This document shows positions 60,317 through 64,000 of a stretch of DNA of 64,000 nt, in pieces (the first letter of the stretch is position 1; every line of letters starts with the position of its first letter). This stretch comes from a bacterium (GTDB taxonomy: Bacteria; Cyanobacteriota; Sericytochromatia; S15B-MN24; UBA4093), in assembly GCA_017744355.1 (NCBI GenBank), contig JAGIBK010000001.1:959694-1023693 (forward strand), in the 5' to 3' direction. Position numbers and translations under genes: made by a program. Below the pieces are notes generated by a model. The model was not told the DNA's origin. It saw nothing but the letters and a program-made list of their open reading frames with translations, and did no database searches.

Positions 60317-62329
60317 ATGCTCCATCGCTTCCAGCGCTCGATCCAGGCCAAGACCCTGGGCTTCTTGGGCCTCGCCCTCGTATTCACGATGGGGGTCTCG
60401 ATGCTCTTCGGCAACGCGATGCTCAAGCGTTCGCTCGAACAGCAGACCACCTACAACGCCACCCACATCATCGGACCGAGCCAGGCGACCCTCATCCAGA
60501 ACCTGATGCCGACCGGCAACGTGCCGCTCGTCCAGCAGACGCTCGAAGGCATGGTCAACGACACGGTCCGGGAGCTGACGGTCTACCGGGCTGACGGCCA
60601 CGCCACCTTCACCTCGAAGCCCGAGAAGCTCCGCACGACCGTCACCGACCCGCAGCTGCTCGAAATCCTGCGCCAGAGCGAGCCCCAGGCCCGCTGGACC
60701 CAGGAGAAGGGGAAGCGGTTCTTCCTCGCCTACTACCCGGTCAAGGCCAACGAGTCCTGCGTCACTTGTCACCCGGGCGTCAAGCCCGGCGACGTCCGGG
60801 GCTTCATCGAGATGAAGACCTCGCTCAAGCACATCGACGCGCTCCTCGGCCGCCAGAACCTGCTCACCGCCCTGGTCACCGCCGTCCTGCTGGCCGGGCT
60901 CCTGCTCGTCATGACCTGGATCCTCTCGAAGCACATCATCCGGCCGCTGCGTCAGCTGACGAACGTCACCCGGGCGATCGCCGACGGGGACCTGGACCAG
61001 CGTGTCACGCTTCGGGCCGAGGACGAGATGGGGCAGCTCGCCGACAGCCTGCGCCGCATGATCGGCAGCCTCCAAGGCGTCGTGACGCGGGTCCGCACCG
61101 CCGCGCAGGTGGTCGAAGAGGGCGTCGAGCAAATCGGCGACGGCAGTTCGCGCCTGGCGCAGGGATCCTGGTCCCAGGCGTCGGTGATCAAGGCGACCAC
61201 CGAGCTGATGGAGCAGATGGCCGAGCGCAGCGACCAGGTAGCGGGCAACGCCCAGATCCTGGCCTCCAACGTCGCCACCACCAGCAGCTCGATCGAAGAG
61301 ATGGGCGTGAGCAGCCGGCGCATGGCGGACAACGCCGAGGTGCTGGCCCGCGCGGCCGGCGAGACGGCCACCGCCATCCAGGGCGTGACGGCGACCATCC
61401 GAGAGGTGGCGGGCCACGTCGCCGAGGCCCAGGGCGTCACCGATCAAGCAGCGGACGTCGCCCGCCAGGGCCACCACGCCGTCGGCCTCAGCATCGAGGG
61501 GATGGCGCGGATCCAGGAGACCATGCACGCGGTCGCCCAGAGCATCGAGGGGCTCGGCAAGCGCTCTGACGAGATCGGGGTCATCGTCGAGGCGATCGAG
61601 GGCATCGCCGAGCAGACCAACCTCTTGGCCCTCAACGCCGCCATCGAGGCGGCCCGCGCCGGCGACGCCGGCAAGGGCTTCGCGGTCGTGGCCGCCGAGG
61701 TGCGCAGGCTCGCCGAGCACTCCGCCAAGGCCACCGGCGAGATCGCCCGGATCATCCGCAGCATCCAGGACGAAACCGCCCAGGCGATCGCCTCGACCCA
61801 GCACGGCACCCAGGCCACCCGAGAAGGCGGCGAGCTCGCCCGCAAAGCGGGCGATACCCTGGAGGCCATCGTTTCCGCGGTGAGCCAGGCGAGTGTCCGC
61901 ATGGCCCGCATCGCCCAGGCGAGCGAGGCCCAGGCCCGTGGGATCGAGCAAATCACCGGCGCGGTCTCGCGCATGAGCGCCATGACCCAGGAGGTGACGC
62001 TCGCCATCCAGGAGCAGGCCCAGGGCTCGGATCTCATCGTCCGCTCGGCCGAAACCATGAACCATCGCACCCAAGACGTCAGCCTCAAGGCGGCCGAGCA
62101 GCGCCAGGGCGGCGAGCAGGTGGTCCAGTCCCTCGAACGCATCAACCAGGCGGCGGCCGAGGCCGTGGACAGCACGGCTCTCATCGCGCGCTCGGCAGGC
62201 GACCTGCAAACCCAGGCCCAGGAGCTGCTCGCGGCGATCGCCTTCTTCAAGCTGAGCGAGGAGACCTCGCGCCGGATCGCGGCCGATCCGGGGGCCTCGG
62301 CGCCCAAGCTGCTGCGCGAAGCGCGTTAG
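60317..62329 (+). CDS. Methyl-accepting chemotaxis protein with a c-type heme sensor
   Basis: 670 residues. Helix 1 (about 12-33), a periplasmic sensor of about 160 residues containing Cys148-VT-Cys151-His152 ([17 protein letters not shown]), helix 2 (about 185-207), HAMP and a long cytoplasmic signalling domain with the hairpin tip [39 protein letters not shown]. Heme c in the sensor (DUF3365/Tll0287-like) could sense redox, O2 or NO. The ATG at 60317 follows GAGG; a GTG 15 bp earlier is in frame. It lies between hemN and a TGAG-regulated membrane protein. Confidence 0.88.
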   Translation: MLHRFQRSIQAKTLGFLGLALVFTMGVSMLFGNAMLKRSLEQQTTYNATHIIGPSQATLIQNLMPTGNVPLVQQTLEGMVNDTVRELTVYRADGHATFTSKPEKLRTTVTDPQLLEILRQSEPQARWTQEKGKRFFLAYYPVKANESCVTCHPGVKPGDVRGFIEMKTSLKHIDALLGRQNLLTALVTAVLLAGLLLVMTWILSKHIIRPLRQLTNVTRAIADGDLDQRVTLRAEDEMGQLADSLRRMIGSLQGVVTRVRTAAQVVEEGVEQIGDGSSRLAQGSWSQASVIKATTELMEQMAERSDQVAGNAQILASNVATTSSSIEEMGVSSRRMADNAEVLARAAGETATAIQGVTATIREVAGHVAEAQGVTDQAADVARQGHHAVGLSIEGMARIQETMHAVAQSIEGLGKRSDEIGVIVEAIEGIAEQTNLLALNAAIEAARAGDAGKGFAVVAAEVRRLAEHSAKATGEIARIIRSIQDETAQAIASTQHGTQATREGGELARKAGDTLEAIVSAVSQASVRMARIAQASEAQARGIEQITGAVSRMSAMTQEVTLAIQEQAQGSDLIVRSAETMNHRTQDVSLKAAEQRQGGEQVVQSLERINQAAAEAVDSTALIARSAGDLQTQAQELLAAIAFFKLSEETSRRIAADPGASAPKLLREAR

Positions 62330-62331
62330 TC

Positions 62332-62372
62332 TGAGGTGGCTCATAGTGCTCCTCTGCGGCGGATGCTAGACT
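62332..62372 (+). promoter_or_regulatory. Promoter of the second heme-copper-like gene: TGAG-N4-CTCA plus -10
   Basis: Operator TGAG-GTGG-CTCA at 62332-62343, starting 2 bp after the MCP stop, then 23 bp to TAGACT at 62367-62372, the same hexamer as in the norC promoter. Confidence 0.75.
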
Positions 62373-62405
62373 AGAGCCGATCTCGTTCGACGAGGAGGTT
62401 CACCG

Positions 62406-63689
62406 ATGGCACCCGCCGCAACCCGCCCCTGGATTCCCCCCGCCGCCCTCGTGGCGGCCCAGCTCGCCCACGGCGCGTCCTGGGCCATGCTCATCGCCTT
62501 CGCGTGGCCCTCGACGCCCGGCCTCTCGATGCCATCCCTCGCCTGGATCCACACGGTGGCGCTCGGCTGGCTCACCCTGACCGCCCTGGGCGTGCTCGTC
62601 CACGTGATCCCGGGCTTCTTGGACATCGAATGGCGCGCCGAAGGCGTGGCCCGCTGGTCCCTCCTGCCCTTCGGGCTGGGAGCCGCCTCGCTGGTGACGG
62701 GCTTCGCCCTGAGCCAGCCGCTCGCGCTCTCGGTGGGTTCCGGCCTCCTCTTGCTCGGCTTGCTGGGCTTCATGGGCCCCGCCGTCGCGACCGTCCTCTC
62801 CTTTAGGCCGCCGGCCGGCACCAAGGCTCCTTTCCGGTCCGCCTTCCTCATCGTGCTCGGGGCCCTTGGGGTCGCCGCGGTGCTCGGCGCCACCATGGCC
62901 TGGGCGCTCGCGGGCGCGCCGTGGGGTCAGGTCCTTGTGTGGCTCCCGCCCCTTCACGCGGTGCTCGCGGGCGGCGGCTGGCTCAGCCTGCTCATCATCG
63001 GCGTCTCGACCCGCACCCTCTTCCCCGTGACGGGCCGCCGGCGCGTCAAGCATCGCTTCCACGGCTGGGTCTCGGGGGGCTTCACGGTCGGGCTCGGGCT
63101 CTTGCTCATCGGCCTGCTTCCCGGCATCCAGCATCCGGCCTTGCGCTGGGCCGGGATGGCGGCGATCGCCATGGCCGCCGTATTCTACTGCCTCGACACC
63201 GCGAAGCTCGTGATCGGTGCGCCCAACGACCACAAGCCCCCCATCGCCTTCGTCGGCATGACCCTCCTGTACCTGGTCGCCATGGTGCTGATCGGGCTGG
63301 GGGTAACCGCGGGCCACGCCGAATGGCAAGCGGCCCTCGCCTTCGTGGCGCTGGTCGGCTGGATGGGCCAGTCGGTCAACGGCTACCTCTTGCACATCGG
63401 GATCCGGCTGCTCGCCACCATGGTCCGAGGCGACGAGGACGAGACGCGCCCTGGAAGCCTGCTCGTGCCCGCGCTCTCGTGGACGGCCTTCGGCGCCTCG
63501 CAGGTCGCCGTCATCGGCGGGACCGGGCTGCTGCTCTTGGGTCTCGGTCAGTACCTGCCCTGGGCGGGCGTCTGCGGCCTGGTTGGGTGGGGCGCGCTCG
63601 TGCTCAACGTGCGCCTGGCCTACCTCAAGGCCCGGCAATGGCCCCAGGACCCCGCGATCACCTTGACGGTGCTGGCTGCTAGGAAGTAA
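62406..63689 (+). CDS. Heme-copper-oxidase/NnrS-like polytopic membrane protein (second copy)
   Basis: 427 residues, about 12 helices, GAGGAGG before the ATG. His-bearing helices WIHTVALGWLTLTALGVLVHVIPGF and PLHAVLAGGGWLSLLIIGVSTRTLFPV echo those of the protein at 52058. LHIGIRLLATMVRG near residue 330 is also conserved in cytochrome-oxidase-like relatives. No HH pair for a binuclear centre, so not an NO reductase. Its promoter belongs to the TGAG set, tying it to NO or nitrite metabolism. The last 11 bp overlap the convergent kinase gene. Confidence 0.72.
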   Translation: MAPAATRPWIPPAALVAAQLAHGASWAMLIAFAWPSTPGLSMPSLAWIHTVALGWLTLTALGVLVHVIPGFLDIEWRAEGVARWSLLPFGLGAASLVTGFALSQPLALSVGSGLLLLGLLGFMGPAVATVLSFRPPAGTKAPFRSAFLIVLGALGVAAVLGATMAWALAGAPWGQVLVWLPPLHAVLAGGGWLSLLIIGVSTRTLFPVTGRRRVKHRFHGWVSGGFTVGLGLLLIGLLPGIQHPALRWAGMAAIAMAAVFYCLDTAKLVIGAPNDHKPPIAFVGMTLLYLVAMVLIGLGVTAGHAEWQAALAFVALVGWMGQSVNGYLLHIGIRLLATMVRGDEDETRPGSLLVPALSWTAFGASQVAVIGGTGLLLLGLGQYLPWAGVCGLVGWGALVLNVRLAYLKARQWPQDPAITLTVLAARK

Positions 63690-64000
63690 GCGGAAGCTCG
63701 ACGGTAAAGACCGTGCCCTTGCCGACCTCGCTCGCGACGCGGATCGTCCCCTGGTGCTCCTCGACGGCAAGCTTGCAGAACGCGAGCCCCAAGCCGAAGC
63801 CGTGCTCGGGACGCTCCTTGCGCCGCTGGATGTGGAAGTACTTGTCGAAGACCCGCGCAAGCTCGTCCGGCGGAATCCCCGGCCCCGTGTCACGGACCTC
63901 GAACGAGAGGGCTTCGGGCATGCGCGTGATCCGGATGGCGACGGCGCCCTGGTGCGTGAACTTGAGGGCGTTGCCCACCAGGTTGGTCAACACGCGCTTG
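63679..64000 (-). CDS. C-terminal part of a sensor histidine kinase
   Basis: The frame is open to the right window edge; about 107 codons are visible, covering the HATPase_c domain. They include N box NLVGNALKFT, G1 box DTGPGIP, F box FDKYFH and G2 box HGFGLGLAFCKLAVEEH. The sensor and His-box parts lie outside. Convergent to and overlapping the membrane-protein gene at 62406. Confidence 0.88.
   Translation of the reverse strand, partial: KRVLTNLVGNALKFTHQGAVAIRITRMPEALSFEVRDTGPGIPPDELARVFDKYFHIQRRKERPEHGFGLGLAFCKLAVEEHQGTIRVASEVGKGTVFTVELPLTS

Noticed and set aside
58835..62344. A 1169-codon open frame on the minus strand opposite hemN and the chemoreceptor.
   Set aside because: Its codons are dictated by the G/C-rich third positions of two well-supported genes on the other strand; composition is Gly/Leu/Asp/His-rich and nothing is recognisable. 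Similar long antisense frames opposite 9314-11305, 11419-12759, 47687-49060 and 49910-51691 were dropped for the same reason.

Overview
The window is GC-rich bacterial DNA (roughly two thirds G+C by eye) from a Gram-negative-type organism with an outer membrane: it carries an lptC-lptA-lptB-lptF/G lipopolysaccharide-export cluster, outer-membrane barrels and many lipoproteins. The octamer GCGATCGC (HIP1, a hallmark of cyanobacterial genomes) was counted about 50 times by eye, against 2-3 expected by base composition. No photosynthesis gene is present, and 36-63 kb is a large denitrification island. Together this is compatible with a non-photosynthetic relative of Cyanobacteria (Sericytochromatia-like). 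That placement is an inference from composition and gene content only.

Layout. 1-9025 (minus): two tandem paralogous operons of secreted lipoproteins, six-bladed NHL propellers and small outer-membrane barrels; the left one is cut by the window edge. 9314-11305: a CPA2-type cation/proton antiporter. 11419-16325: a leucine/acyl-CoA carboxylase operon in the order biotin carboxylase, biotin carrier, HMG-CoA lyase, enoyl-CoA hydratase, carboxyltransferase. 16490-20450: a zinc-ribbon membrane protein, a half papain-like protein and a 1058-residue papain-like peptidase with 90-residue repeats. 20581-27651: DUF5069 protein, hypothetical protein, Lpt cluster, ahcY and a repetitive helical protein. 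27716-34990 (minus): histidine kinase, glutamine synthetase, EF-hand protein, OmpR-like regulator, a UspA / NarX-type kinase / NarL-type regulator operon and a Crp/Fnr-family regulator. 35121-64000: denitrification and its accessories.

Denitrification. A copper nitrite reductase (nirK) lies immediately beyond a complete cytochrome cd1 nitrite reductase operon (outer-membrane protein, nirS, nirE, nirC, nirF, nirD, nirL, nirG, nirH, nirJ, nirN, precorrin-2 dehydrogenase). Next come a cytochrome c, norCBQD with a diheme NorC, a DUF59 protein, a heme-copper-oxidase-like membrane protein with a DUF1858/DUF2249 protein, a tiny secreted CPNC protein, a quinol NO reductase with its own cytochrome c, a soluble MCP-like protein, hemN, a c-heme chemoreceptor and a second heme-copper-like membrane protein. 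No nosZ, nar or nap gene is in the window.

The most notable signal is regulatory. Seven gaps or promoter regions in the denitrification part carry a perfect TGAG-N4-CTCA palindrome (Crp/Fnr-type TGA-N6-TCA geometry), each followed after 23 or 24 bases by a -10-like hexamer, as expected for class II activation. They precede nirK, norCBQD, the DUF1858 operon, the CPNC protein, the cytochrome c/qNOR unit, the MCP-like protein and the second heme-copper-like protein. The nirS operon has no such site. The Crp/Fnr-family gene at 34283-34990, which lacks iron-sulfur cysteines, is the obvious candidate regulator. Coordinates of starts were chosen from Shine-Dalgarno sequences, signal peptides and, in one case, the predicted promoter.
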